This document shows, piece by piece, positions 19,326-31,200 of a stretch of DNA of 45,403 bases; position 1 is the first letter of the stretch, and the number at the start of each line of letters is the position of its first letter. The stretch spans positions 1 through 45,403 of the IMG/VR virus record IMGVR_UViG_3300021960_000145; one strand, given 5' to 3'. The notes under the pieces were generated by a model. It searched no databases, was not told the origin of the DNA, and worked only from the letters and a program-made list of their open reading frames with translations. The DNA comes from a virus. The position numbers and the translations under genes are program-made.

Positions 19326-20227
19326 TGGAACAGCGGTCTGAAGAGTGGTTCAAGGCGCGCGTTGGCGTAATTACAGGCAGTCGGGTTGGCGCTATTCTCG
19401 GCGTCAATCCCTACCAGTCAGCCGACGACGTAATGCGGGACATGGTTCGCGAGCACTTTGGTGCTGAGAAAGAGTTTAAAGGAAACGCCGCCACGGATCA
19501 CGGCACCCAGATGGAACCTGTCGCCCTTGCCTTTTATGAAAGCAAGAGTGGCAACACAGTCGAGGAAACAGGGCTGGTCAAGCACGACAAGTACTCATGG
19601 CTTGGCGCTTCTCCTGACGGATTGATTGGCATTGATGGGGGTTTGGAGATTAAGTGCCCGTACTGGGCCAAGACGCCATACTCCGTCCACGAAAAGCCCA
19701 GCTATTACGCGCAGTGCCAGCACGTTATGGAGGTGTGCGGCATAGATTGGATGGACTTCCTTTGCTACATCAACGACGACCTCTACTTGTTGGAGCGGCT
19801 GCCACGCGATCCGGAGTGGTTTGCGTCGGCGCTGCCAAAGCTTGAGAAGTTCTACAAGAAATACACCGCCACCATTGCTGACGACAGCAAGGCTAGCGCA
19901 CACCTTGAGAGTGAAGACAAGCACGTCAGTGACATGCGGTCGGAGCGTATGTCGGACCTGTTCCTACAGATCAAGGAAATCGAATCCAGCATCAAGCCCC
20001 TTAAGGAGGAGTTTGACACGCTGAAGAAAGAGCTTGGCGAACAACATGGTTCGTTCCGTACGGGGCGGATCAAGGTAACCAAGATCGAGAAGAGGGGTGC
20101 TGTTGATCACACCGCCGTCTACAAAGACATCGGTGCTGATGAATTGCTTTCCAAGTTAGGCCGCTCGATGGACGACTATCGGAAGAGTGGTGTGATCACG
20201 TACGCAGTAACTTCAATTGAGGAATGA
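19325..20227 (+). CDS. YqaJ-family (lambda-type) exonuclease
   Basis: A 300-residue nuclease. The YqaJ core includes RSEEWFKARVGVITGSR, then E64, SPDG (D98) and LEIKCP (E108, K110) as the catalytic set, and YYAQCQH as the following helix. The C-terminal third (about 205-300) adds a coiled-coil region (EIESSIKPLKEEFDTLKKELGE), found in several phage YqaJ proteins. It resects double-stranded ends to give the annealing protein its substrate. Coupled to the next small gene by ATGA overlap. Confidence 0.92.
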   Translation: MEQRSEEWFKARVGVITGSRVGAILGVNPYQSADDVMRDMVREHFGAEKEFKGNAATDHGTQMEPVALAFYESKSGNTVEETGLVKHDKYSWLGASPDGLIGIDGGLEIKCPYWAKTPYSVHEKPSYYAQCQHVMEVCGIDWMDFLCYINDDLYLLERLPRDPEWFASALPKLEKFYKKYTATIADDSKASAHLESEDKHVSDMRSERMSDLFLQIKEIESSIKPLKEEFDTLKKELGEQHGSFRTGRIKVTKIEKRGAVDHTAVYKDIGADELLSKLGRSMDDYRKSGVITYAVTSIEE

Positions 20228-20403
20228 AGATGGCACGAATACGGAGAAATGAAGCAAACAGGTTGGTGCAGACGACAGTCGACGAAACAACCTACAAGGG
20301 ACTTTTGAATTGGTCGATTACTGAGGACCGCTCTATCGCGAGCGTGATCCGTCAAGCAATCAACCTGTACCTTTCTCACCTTGAGAAGAACCCCAGAAAG
20401 TAA
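20224..20403 (+). CDS. Ribbon-helix-helix-like small protein
   Basis: A 59-residue protein. After a basic start (MKMARIRRNEANRL), VQTTVDETTYKGLLNWSITE reads as the beta strand and first helix, and SIASVIRQAINLYLSHL as the second helix of an Arc/CopG fold. This makes it a candidate DNA-binding regulator and, in this window, one of the few. Its start overlaps the exonuclease stop. Confidence 0.68.
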   Translation: MKMARIRRNEANRLVQTTVDETTYKGLLNWSITEDRSIASVIRQAINLYLSHLEKNPRK

Positions 20404-20415
20404 GAAGGAATACAA

Positions 20416-20721
20416 ATGGCTTACGAACAAAAACCAAATACGTTTGTTCTGTTCAAGGACAAGGATGATCGCGTCGCTGAGCGCAAGCAGTTCTACCGCG
20501 ACAAGGGCTGGAACGAGGACTCTGTTCCGACTTACAGTGGCCGCTTCGTTCTCGAAGACGGCAGCGAGCTGAACATCGAAGCCCGCGTTGTGGACGGCAA
20601 GAACGGTAAGTTCTTTGCTGGTCGCGCTTGGACTAAAAAGGTAACCTCAAATAGTCAGGGCCAGTCGAATAACTATAGCCCGCCGCAGAAGGCGGACTTG
20701 GACGACGAAATTCCTTTCTAA
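20416..20721 (+). CDS. Single-stranded DNA-binding-like protein
   Basis: A 101-residue protein. N-terminal strands (NTFVLFKDKDD, YSGRFVLEDGSELNIEARVVD, GKFFAGRAWTKKV) fit an OB-like barrel. A flexible Gln/Asn/Ser linker leads to DLDDEIPF, the acidic-aromatic tip that SSB proteins use to bind partners. It would protect ssDNA for the annealing protein and exonuclease upstream. AGAAGGAA precedes ATG 20416. It is immediately followed by a terminator hairpin. Confidence 0.75.
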   Translation: MAYEQKPNTFVLFKDKDDRVAERKQFYRDKGWNEDSVPTYSGRFVLEDGSELNIEARVVDGKNGKFFAGRAWTKKVTSNSQGQSNNYSPPQKADLDDEIPF

Positions 20722-20730
20722 CAAAGAACT

Positions 20731-20757
20731 GGGGGACTTAATAGTCCCCCTTTTCTT
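20731..20757 (+). terminator. Rho-independent terminator after SSB-like gene
   Basis: GGGGGACT-TAAT-AGTCCCCC, a perfect 8-bp stem, is followed by TTTTCTT. It separates the recombination genes from the small membrane protein, CsrA-like gene and integrase, which would then need read-through or their own promoter. Confidence 0.9.
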
Positions 20758-20768
20758 GTGGAGGTAGC

Positions 20769-20909
20769 ATGACTTTATTGATTGCCTGTCTGTTGATTTA
20801 TGTTGGCGGTTTGCATTACGGCTGGTACATCGCTGCGACTTGGCTTTGGCTATTGAAGCAGTTTGTAAAAGGTTGGGGTGCGTTCTACGATGCTTGTGAT
20901 GACGCGTAG
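20769..20909 (+). CDS. Small membrane-type peptide
   Basis: A 46-residue protein with GGAGG directly upstream. It is hydrophobic and aromatic: LLIACLLIYVGGLHYGWYIAATWLWLL, one or two short membrane-associated segments, then a polar tail. It overlaps the start of the CsrA-like gene by 20 nt. No family recognised. Confidence 0.6.
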   Translation: MTLLIACLLIYVGGLHYGWYIAATWLWLLKQFVKGWGAFYDACDDA

Positions 20910-21240
20910 GGAAGGCGGTTCGGTCTATGGCGGAACAAGCTTGACTGAAAATATTGAAGAGACCTACGACCACGTCATTCGTGTGGAGAGGATTGTTGAT
21001 GAGCCGGAAATCCGTTCGGCGGAAATCTCTGTGCGCACACCAAGCGGGGAGTATAGCTCCTTTGAACTAACGCCAGCCAAAGATGACTTTCGGATCAATG
21101 ACAATCTGCGTATCGTTCTTGTAGGCATGTACGCCGACTCATTTAAGGGTGGGCCTTTAGAGTCAGTGCTGCGTTTGGGGTTTGATGCGCCAATGTCTTA
21201 CCGGCTTGTGAGGGATGACGCGATCCGGCGAACAGAATAA
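20890..21240 (+). CDS. CsrA/RsmA-like protein with a large insertion
   Basis: A 116-residue protein. The first residues MLVMTRREGGSV match the CsrA N-terminal strand (MLILTRRVGE). The last 50 residues, FRINDNLRIVLVG...VLRLGFDAPMSYRLVRDDAIRR, match the remainder (IGDEVTVTVLGV...[22 protein letters not shown]). The Arg that in CsrA contacts GGA RNA is kept as R in LVRDD. About 50 extra residues lie between the first and second strands, and about 10 between the second and third. CsrA binds GGA motifs over ribosome sites and controls translation. Function here is inferred; start ATG 20890 has a weak ribosome site and a GTG 12 nt earlier is possible. Confidence 0.7.
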   Translation: MLVMTRREGGSVYGGTSLTENIEETYDHVIRVERIVDEPEIRSAEISVRTPSGEYSSFELTPAKDDFRINDNLRIVLVGMYADSFKGGPLESVLRLGFDAPMSYRLVRDDAIRRTE

Positions 21241-21262
21241 ACTAACTAGCAAGGAGGCTAAC

Positions 21263-22087
21263 ATGGAGAAGACTTGGAACGACGCTGCTGAGCGTTGGCT
21301 TGCGGGGCGAACCAGCAAGTGGGTGAAGGAGGAGCACAGGTATGTTGCTTTCCTTACCAGCTACTTGGATGGCAGGCCGCTGAACAAGATCACCAAAGGG
21401 GTGATATCAGACATTAGAGATGACATGCTGAGGACGCGCGTTCCGGCCACTGTCAACCGTTACTTGACGGTGCTCAGGTCCATCCTCAACATGGCGCGGG
21501 ATGAATGGGAGTGGGTCTCCACTGTCCCAAAGATCAAGCGGATGGAGGAGCAGCCCAGAGTACGCTTTATAGACAAGGAGGAGGCACGTCGCTTGCTGAA
21601 GGAGCTTCCCCGCCATCTCAAAGACAAGGTCGTCTTCGCGCTTAGTACGGGACTTAGGGACTCGAATGTCAGAGAGCTGGGGTGGGATGAGGTTGACCTT
21701 CCCAATAAGATGGTGACCATCTCTGGTGACAAGATGAAGAACGGAAAGCCGTTGTCTATTCCCCTGAACGACACAGCCTACGAAGTTCTGTCAAAGCGGC
21801 ACAGGGCAAAGAACCGTCACTCCGAGTGGGTGTTTGCCTACGGGGGCAAGCCTGTTTGCAGGAGCAACACACGCGCCTTCAGGAACGCCTTGAAGCGAGC
21901 GGGTATAGAAAACTTTAGGTGGCACGATCTCCGCCATACGTGGGCATCGTGGCACATCCAGAGAGGAACTCACACCGCCGCCGTCCGTGAGATGGGTGGC
22001 TGGTCTGACGACCGCATGGTTCAAAGGTACGCGCATCTTTCGACTGAGCACCTTCGTAAGGTGGCGGACAACATAGGCAACATCTAG
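21263..22087 (+). CDS. int: Tyrosine recombinase (phage integrase)
   Basis: A 274-residue integrase. The SAM-like core-binding domain occupies about residues 5-85; the catalytic domain follows. Active-site residues are R132 (STGLRDSN), a Lys in KMKNGKPL, H221 and R224 (HDLRHTW), and Y256 (MVQRYAHLS). The usual second His is replaced by Trp (GGWSDD, W247), a known variant. The N-terminal arm-binding domain of larger integrases is missing, so accessory-site requirements may be simple. ATG 21263 has AAGGAGG at 5 nt. It indicates a temperate life style or a prophage ancestor. Confidence 0.95.
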   Translation: MEKTWNDAAERWLAGRTSKWVKEEHRYVAFLTSYLDGRPLNKITKGVISDIRDDMLRTRVPATVNRYLTVLRSILNMARDEWEWVSTVPKIKRMEEQPRVRFIDKEEARRLLKELPRHLKDKVVFALSTGLRDSNVRELGWDEVDLPNKMVTISGDKMKNGKPLSIPLNDTAYEVLSKRHRAKNRHSEWVFAYGGKPVCRSNTRAFRNALKRAGIENFRWHDLRHTWASWHIQRGTHTAAVREMGGWSDDRMVQRYAHLSTEHLRKVADNIGNI

Positions 22088-22191
22088 CAATAAAGCCCTT
22101 GTCTGTGACGGGCTTAAGCGCTACGCCGATAATTGCTGTGACCAAAGTTTGACTGGTCTAGCGTTTTTGTTGATACTTAATCCTCATTACT
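22088..22191. other. Integrase downstream gap, possible attP location
   Basis: About 100 bp without a gene. AAGCCC and GGGCTT (about 22094-22116) form a weak stem, and TGTGAC occurs twice. Many phages keep attP next to int, but no core site can be identified without a host sequence. Confidence 0.3.
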
Positions 22192-22221
22192 CCCCCGACC
22201 CTAGCTGGTCGGGGGCTTTTT
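22192..22221 (+). terminator. Rho-independent terminator after integrase
   Basis: CCCCCGACC-CTAGCT-GGTCGGGGG, a perfect 9-bp stem, is followed by CTTTTTATTT. The stop codon of the convergent giant gene lies in the T-run, so this hairpin marks the meeting point of the two transcription units. Confidence 0.9.
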
Positions 22222-25200
22222 ATTTCTTGTAGTCAGCAACGATCTGATTGAACTCATTCATCAGCATCTGCATCTCTTCAGTCACAGCGTCAATTTCGTC
22301 GCGAGGGGCGTCCTCGTCCTCAAGCTGCCGCTTCAGTTTGCGCAGTTCACTGATGTCGCTTTCGTAGCTCTGGGCATCATACGCGAACTCTGCCTCTGGG
22401 TTGTCGGCGAGATAGGGGGTCACGTCCTTGCCCTGATCCTCCATCTTATCTAGCGCCCGCTTGTACTGGTTCATTTCCTTGATGCCCTCATAGAAGCGTC
22501 GGGATACTGCCGCCTCCTCATTGGCGTCACCGATCATTCTGCCGACGATAGGTATCTTGTAGTTCGGCAGGTCTTCGCCCGTAATCAGCGCTTCCGTGGT
22601 GGCCGTGACCTTCAGGATTTCACGCCCCACGCCGCCGGTTGCCTGTCCGATCAAGAAGTCGACCGCATCAGCCGTCGGGCTGAGGGCACCTCTAGTGTAG
22701 CCATCTCCACCAGTGGCGTAATCAATGGCTCTAGCTATTGCATCGCCGACAACACTGGCACCTCGCCTGTTTCGTTCATACCCCGCAGTCGGATCAAGGC
22801 TGTTGTAGTCTTCGGTGTAAATCTCTCGGCCCGCAAAGTCTCTGTTCTCGCCGAGGGCGATGGCTGGATCGGCGACTGTTGGCGAAAGGGTTTGTGCCGA
22901 AAGCCCTGCACTGCCGATTGGGTTAAACGCGTCTGCAAACATACCCATCATACCGACAACCTGCTCAGCAGGCTTCTCACCGCCCGACATCAGGAACTCT
23001 ATCGACCGGCGAGAGAGCGCGGGGATAGCATGGAAGCCAAGCGGCATCGGGAACGCGAAGTACTTCCCATCGCCGAGCGGGATGATGAGGTTTTTGTCCT
23101 TAAGCCAGTCAGGCTCGTCATCTAAATCCGCAGCGGCCAGAGCCACCGCCTGCATTGCGCCGAGAAGCAAGCCGCCGGTAATAATTTTTTTACCGGCTGG
23201 GCCCCTAAGCGTTTCTACGAGCCGTGCAGAACCCTGAACAGATGCGTTGAAGAACGCATACAACGCCCCGATCTGCGCTGTTTTTGCGCCGCGCCGGTTG
23301 AAGTTGACGGTCAAGTTCTTGGCAATGCTGGCAGCCTCAGCGTTCGAAAGGCCCATATCCTTGGCCTTTTTGTAGGCCGACAGGCGAACGCCGTTTTCAA
23401 TCGCTTCGTTGTAGTCAGACAACCACCCTAGCACTGGCTCCGCAGCCTTGCTCGCGGCGTTGACTACGCCACTTCCCTCGCCAAGCGCCTTCTCGATTGC
23501 CTCGGCCCGCTCCGAAGAATTGCGGAAGAGGTCGCGGTAGCCGGTCTTACCGCCCTCCATTTCGAACTCTTCTGCAAGCGCTGCCCAGTTGGTTGCCTTG
23601 CTGTCGCCTCTGCGCTCAGACCGAAGGTCTCGGTACATTCCCCACGCTGCGGGCAGTGCGTTGCCAATGACCTCCATCTGCTTGCCAGCAAGCGGCGTAC
23701 TGGAAAGGTTCAGCGCCGCACCTTGAAGGTCGCGCAGCAGGTTGTATACACCGAAGGCAGGGTTGTACTGCGTGTTAATCGAAGCGAGATAGCGCGTGTA
23801 CTTTGCCACACCCCCAATAAATCCGCTCATCTGCGCAACGTCTAAATTCTTCAGCGACTCGACCATCCGCTTGGAGCGGGGGTTACGGCTGTTGAAGATC
23901 ACGAACTTGTCTTCGCCGTTAATGCGTGTCGCAAGAACATTGCTAGCATTCATGAAGAGTTGGTTCCGGCGGAACTCAACGAGACCGGTTGTCTTGTTAA
24001 TAGTCCGCGTTACCGGCGCACCCATCACGTTGGCAGCATCATCCGGATCGATCCCGAATTGGACAAGCTTCTGGATCGCAGCGGCTGAGTCAGCGCCCTT
24101 CGGATCGATGACAAACCAGAACGAGTCATTCGGGTTCTGAAGCGCAAGAGCAACCAGCGCATTGCCGACACGGTTTCGTTCGCCGCGCGAGATAACACGC
24201 TCCCTCTGCATCGCAATGTTGGCAAGAATGTCGGAGACCGGAAGGCCCGAGCCCAGTGCCCGACGAGAGGTGCTACCTTGCGTCGAGAAGCCCTGACCCA
24301 TACCGCCGCCTTCTTCAAACCCTTCGCGCTGCAAGGGCACGTAGCTGCTGTATGTGTTGTTCCAAGTGTCAATAGTGGCCTGCGTTTCCAGACCGTACTC
24401 GACCATCATCTTCTGCGTTTCTTTGACAATCGCGTCGACCCGCGCGCCAAGTTTTTCGAGCTGGGCTAGTCTGGCCTTCGGAAAACCAGAGATAATGGCA
24501 TCAGCTTCGGTGTCGGTCATGCCGGAGCCAGCACCTTGGAATTCCGGATTGACCTTCCGGATTTGCGCGTTGCGCTCCTTTGCGTGACGTGCGTGGAGAT
24601 ACTCGTCGATCTGCTCAAGCGAAACACCCTTGGCCTTCATGTCCTCAATCAGGGGATTAAGTTCACGAAGAACAAAGTACTTCGTTCGTGCAGCCGCGCG
24701 CCCATGATACCGCTCCTCGGCATTGTATACGTCAGCGCTTTCATCGATGCGCTTGCCGGTCTGAACAATTGACTGCTGAATTTTCTTGAGGTCGATCAGC
24801 TTGTCTTGGAGATTGTAGACAAGGTTCTCAAAGTTCGATGGATCGTTGCCGCCAAAGTTGAGGTCGTCCTGAGTGAAAGCCGGTGCCGCGCGCAGAGGAA
24901 CTCTCTGGCCTGCGGCTTGGCGTACACCTATTGAGGGTGGTAGGCTGCTACGGCGACCGGAGAGGCGCTGCCCACTGACGGCTGCGGTCTGCATAGCGAC
25001 GGCGGTGTCGTAGTCGTCGGTGTACTCGCCCTCATCCGGCTGATAGACGCCTTCACGGTTCTCGTCATAGGCCATGAAGACAACGTCCGGCTCGCCGTTG
25101 TTGAAGACCGCGAAGGTTTCTTTGCTCCACTCCCTCCGCATGACATCGTCCATCGCTTCATCGCTCCACCGAAGGCGGGAGATGGCACGGAACCCACTGA

Positions 25201-28200
25201 CAGAATATATAGGGGGAAGGACGGTGTCGAAGGCATCAAGGCGACGCCCCCCTAGCGCGACGGCCATTCTGACCATCGGGTAGGCCACCGCTCTGTGCGG
25301 TGATTTGCCCGCCTTAAAGGCGCTGACAATGTCATCGCCCTTTAAAGCGAAGCCAGCCGTACCGTCGCTCGAAAGGAACAGTCGCATGTCGGTGTACTCC
25401 TCGGTCGGGTACACGTAGACGGACGCGCCAAAGCGATTGTCAACCTTGGCTTCGTTGATTAGGCGAGAGTAAAGCGCAGCAGATGCCCTGCCGCCAGTCA
25501 GCTCGTGAAAGTCCGGAGTGTCTACGCCAAGCTCGGCGTATGCCGCCTTAACACCCTCGGAGTGCGAATACGTCGACTTGACCGGAACCCTACCGGTCAG
25601 ATCATCCGCAAGAACTCCTCCGCGTCGTCGTCCGACATTCCCCTCGCGAGCAGGTCCTCCTTCAACGCGAGGAGTGCTGGGGAACCGGCTGCGGATACGG
25701 TCGGCGATTTGGGCTGGGCTTGCGGTGCGTCCGGAATATCGGACGGTGTCTGGTCCGGCACCATCGGCAACGTCTTGGTTCGCATCAGTCCCGCGAAGAG
25801 CCGTCGCTCCACGTCGCTCGGGTTGGACTTCTGTTCCGTATTGTCCTGCGAGTTCTCTGATTTTTTCACGGTTAACCTCCGGTTGATTGTACCAAGGCTG
25901 GTTTCCTGCTTTTTGAACGCTGAAGCCAGTCGGTACTACTCCATTCTTGCCCTGCTTCTTGATCGCACCAAGGAACTGACGATAGCTCGGCACATCAAAT
26001 TTGTACAGGCCCCCGTCTGGGGTGGAGTATATGTAGTATGGGTTGTTTTGAATATCAACACCATATCGAGCGCCATATTCATACGCTCCATACTCGCCCT
26101 GCTTGGCGGTAACCTGAGCGATTGCGTAGTCGTCACCCTTAGCGTCTTTGAGGATTGCGTCCAGTGTGCCGTGGCTAGCTTCCTGCTGACTGTCGGCCAC
26201 CCAAGTTTCCCAATGGAAGCGTCCAATCGAGGCGTCCTGCGGGCGACCAATGGCGGAGTATATCTTTGAGACTTGTGCATCGAGTGCGCGCTCGATTGCT
26301 TCGTAAACGAGTATGCCGCGAACACCCTCGCCGATAGGGGCGAGCGCGGAGCCAGTCACGACCTTGCCATCGACTTTGCGACCGTCGTAAAGGTTGCGGT
26401 CCTTAAAGCGCCCGTCGTCCCAGAGCTGCCTGATCTGAACACGATCAAGCACCATCACGTCGTTAAAGCCAACAACAAGAAGCGTGAAGGACACGACCTT
26501 GTTGTCGATTCCCACCCCTTCGCCGAAGGTTGCAAACTCACGACGGACTTGGCGGCCCGTCATGTCTGGGTCCGCTAGCATCTCATGAAGTCGGCGGAGG
26601 TGGCTCTTGCCATCGTCGCCCCTGCGGCCCATCTTAAGTAGGAAGTCCTGACCAAAAGAATTGAGATTGCTCTTCGCGCCAGCTCCAGCCTGACCCGATC
26701 CAGCGGGCGCAATGGTCTTGGCCCAGTCTAGGTATTCTTTGACGGTGCTCTCATCAAACTTGCCGTCTGCCGCCAAGCGGATGTACTTATCGATCCCAGA
26801 GAAGGAGTCGATAAACATTGCCTCCTGCGTGTAGGGAGAGATGCCGCGAGACAAGAACGACCACAGGAATAGCTTGCCGGTGGTAACTTCACTTAGCTCG
26901 CCATTTGTATATGCGCGTCTAAACTCTCTGGCGTTATCAAACCCATGACTTGCGTCGTCGATCTGCCCTTGCGTCAAGCGCCGTAGATTTTCTACGGACC
27001 CGTTTCCGGTGACCTCTTTAATAAAGCGATACGGCGGGACAGGAACCTCTTGCGATTTGAAGGCATACGACATCATGCCTGCCCACTCGTTCGGATCAAC
27101 GCCAGCATTGGGATATGCGTCAAGAATTCCGTCAAGCTCTGCGATCTGGCGGGCCGCATTCTTGTTGTTGGTAGAAGCCAAGATCAGGGACTTGGGTGGC
27201 ATGGTTACGCCAGATACCTTGACCCTGAGGTCTGGCTCAAACCCAAGCATGTTTCCTTCAGAAACGCCCTTACCTGTTGCAGAGGCAACGGGCTTGGTTC
27301 TTGCGGAGTAGCGCTCCGGTGCACTATAACCAAACGCATTGATTTCAGATTGAGTGGGAGCTGCTTCCGTCAAACGCTCCTGCGCCGCTCCGCTGCTATA
27401 TCCTTCGAACACCTCAGCTACAGAGCGCACCTTGTCCTTGCGCAAGATGTTGCCCATCTGGCGACGGAAAGCGGAGACCATGTCGACGACACGAATGAAG
27501 CTGGCTTTGAGGCCTCGCATCGGAGAGCCCGACTCCTTGGCGTCGACCAGAGCGCCAAAGGCAACGGCCTGCGCTTCGTAAAACGCAAGCGGAGTATCGC
27601 CAAAACTTCCAATAAGATCGTCGTAGAAACTGACGCCGCCAGCCTTTTCAGTCGTCTTCAGTACGCGCAGGATGCTGGGATCAAGGTCCTTGAGCGTCAT
27701 TCCGTCTCTAAACGACTTATTAATTTGTTCGTAGGCCTTGGCGTCGTAGACCTTGAGCATGTCTTGGATAACGTGGAAGGCTTCGTGTGCGGCGTTCTCC
27801 CGCGCAACCGACAGAAGGTCTTCGTTCAGCGAAAGGGTAATCAGTCCGCTGAAGCCGTTCTGCGAAATCTCGTAAACGTCGTAGCGGCCACCGGCCTCTT
27901 CCCCTAAATCCACACCGCTCGCGGCGGCGGCCTGAGCGCTGTCCGCCTTAATCGACGGAACAAAAAGAATATCTACAGTCGCTTTCTGCGGCAGAACGCG
28001 CGACATTACATCTCCCATCTGGAAGGCGTAATACACTTGAATAGGGCTGTAGCCGCTGCGCTGAAGTAGAGAGCGAAGACGGTTGGCAATTATCTTTCCT
28101 TGTCGGCCACGATCCGCAATCTTTTTGAGGCGGTCTTCAATTACAGCCTCATGGTCGATGTCGGGTTTTTGCTCTGCCGCCTGCTCAACCTCTGGCTCCG

Positions 28201-31200
28201 CTGCACGCTCCTCTTGAGCGGCACGCTCCCGCGAGGTTTGGGTGCGTGCAGCAACATCGCTTGCCCTCAGAGTCCGACGGCCAACCCGATCTACGCGACC
28301 AGAGAAACGCGTGTCACCTGCATCCGTCTCATCAAGAATTTCAGACTCAAGGTCAGCCGCAGCGTTGTCGCGCTGCGTTTCGATGGCGTCCTCAATCGCC
28401 GCCATCGCAGCGTCGTGCTTGAAGCCTCTGTCGGTTTCGTCCTTAATTGCTTCATCGATGTCGACGTAGGCGTCTTCGTCGATCACGCCTTCCTTGATCA
28501 GAGCCTTTGCGAGCTTGCGCGCCTCGCGCGTGTTTTCGGTTTCCTGCACACGCTCGATTGCGGCATCAAAGCGGTCGTTGAGTTCAACCATTCGCGGATC
28601 GTTGTCGATGTCGATCTCTTCGTCGACAGCTTCCCGCTCGGGAACACTTGCCTCCTGATCCTGTACTTCAGGGGTGGTTCCTTCCTGCTCGGGAACATTA
28701 GTCGCAGGCAACGCACGTGCGGGGGCTGGCAGTCCTTGAGGCGGAGCTGGCAACTGCTGTGCCTGATCGGGAGCCTGATCCGGTGTTGACTCTACCCCCT
28801 GTGGGAGCGGAATGTTTTCTTGTGCGGGGGTTTCTTGAGCGCTCTGAGGTGCGACATCAGTCGTTGGCCGCGCTCTGTAGCCCTCGTTGACTAGGTTGGG
28901 TTGTATGGCGGGAAGGCCAGCCTCTTCCGTCGTTGAGACGGCTCGGGTTCTGGTCCGGTCCACAGACCTGCGGGGGTCCATGTCAGTGCCAACGCCAGCT
29001 TTAGGAGCGCGAAGGTTTGCAGCAAGGTCTTGCGTCATGCGGTTGGTTCCGCGAATAACACGGGCTGCCACATCAAAAATAGAAATCTCTTCGGATATTG
29101 TTACCGGCCTGCCACTGGCGTCGGTTTCTGTGGGTGACTCATACTGCAGACGGACGGTGTCCGGCGATGCGGCCTGCACGATTTCGACCGGAGTACCGGC
29201 AAGATCACCGTAGTTTTCTCCGAGAAAGAACTGAGTCTCTGGCTCCGGAGCACCGGCACGAAGGTCTTCCCGTTGACGAGTGGTTCCTGTAGCCCTGTCA
29301 AAGCGCTCTTGCCGGAGCTGAGAAAGGCGGAATGCTTGATCTGCTTCGCGCTCACGCTGGGCCTCTTCAGCCACTTGGGCCTGCCCCATGATGACGCTTC
29401 CGTCTGCACCGCGCTCAGGGCGCGCGACAAAGGACTCGCCCTCTCTTGTTGTGGGGGCATAGTTGCCGACAATGTCTCGAATGCCGTTGACGAAGCGCTG
29501 GCCCTTCTGTGGCTGGTCAACAAGATTACGGATCGCGGTTAGCGTCTGGCTTTCTGCGACAACCTCCGGACCAATGCCGTCAAGCAGGTTGCCGATCATT
29601 TGCTTTGAAGATGTTACAGACTGCGTGGGTCCAACAAGGCCTGAAACTTGTTCTACAGCACGCGCCTCTACGCGGTCTGCCTCCGCAGCGTTAAGGGTGC
29701 GGGCAACCTGCGAAGCCTTCTCCATATCCCCGATAGGCTGCGACATAATGCTCGCAATGCGGGGATTAGAGCTGTTATTTTCCGCAAACTCTAGCAACTG
29801 TGCTGGCGTCAGGTTAAGCCCGCCAGCACGGACGGGGCTCATGTCCGGCCCCTCAAGCAGCGCTTGCTGCTCCGGAGTAGGCAAGCCACCTTCGCCCGAG
29901 TCTTCCATAAAACCTTCTAATGCAAGAAGAAGGTCGGTGTCCTCTCGGGTTGCATCAGGTGCCTTTTCTGTAACAGCCCCGCCGACGGCACCAAGTCCGC
30001 CGCCAAGAAGGCCGCCAACAATAGCGCCCTCACCCGCAGCCTTTGCAACATTCTCAAAGGTGCCTACATCAGAGCCAACTCTCTGTAGACTGATGTTGCT
30101 TATGAGCTGTTCCGAGCCAGACTGGGGACCTTCTTGTAGCGCCTCTCGGCCAGCACCAGAGAGGGTCTCTCTAGCGAAGCCGCGATTAGCCGCACCAGCA
30201 AGTAGTTTTGCTTCAAAAGCGGCTGCCGGTAGTGCCAACAGGGCCGTAGCAATTCCAGTTCCGACCGCAGCATCTGCTGCGATTTCTTCGGACGCCATGC
30301 GGGCTGCTTTGTTTATATCTCCACCAGTCTCTTTAATAAGGCGCTGACCAATTTCCGTAGCGGCAAACGCATCGGGGTCGCTTAATATTTGTTGCTCTGC
30401 TTCGAACTTCGTTGACGACCCAGCAGATGCGCCAGACTGAACGCCTTCTACACCAGCGTTCGCGCCCATAGATATTGCGATTCTGCCCGCTTGGGCAGGA
30501 GCCATAGACCCCGTAATTCCAAGAAGACTAGCTATGCGCGGTGATCTACTTGCAAGCTGTAGCGCTCTTGTGCCCACCGCCACTGCGGCCACCTCTGGAA
30601 CAGCGGCGGCAACCGCAACACCAGCGACCGCTGAGGACGCAAGGCTGGGAAGGGTTTCGGCAGTCGCAAGACCAGCGGCATAGGCACGCTGGCCAAGCGT
30701 CATGTCATCGCCAAGTATCCCCTTTTCAGAAGCTTCGCGGCCATAATCACTTAGTCGTGCCCGAGCAATTTCCTGCTCTTTAATGGCCCTTTCTTCTACG
30801 TCTCGCTGGCCCGACAGATAGCCAATCTGGCGATCAATTTCCCGTACACCAGAACCAAGTTTTGTGGCTACGTCTCCGAAAAAACCCGTGTTTCTATTTT
30901 CGGGGTTTGCTAAATCAGCGGCGATTCTTTGACGACGGGCTTTAAGCGCGTTAATCTGATAGTCCCGAGCGCCGCTCACCCCGAGAGACGCCTTGGCATT
31001 AAATCGTTGATCGTCCGGAATCGACTCAAGCCTTTGAATGGCCGAATCAATTTCTGACAATTGCGCCGATAGCAGGTTATTTAAATCTTGTGACTCGGGC
31101 CCCTGACCTCTATTTTGAGCGGGCATCTGGACAGGACCGCGTCCGCGATTAATATTATTAATAACAGAAAAAATATCGTTTGGATTATTTGGGGACGGCA

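Noticed and set aside
29463-30347. 294-codon plus-strand frame
   Set aside because: Antisense to the giant virion gene; Ser/Ala/Pro-rich low-complexity translation without a start signal.
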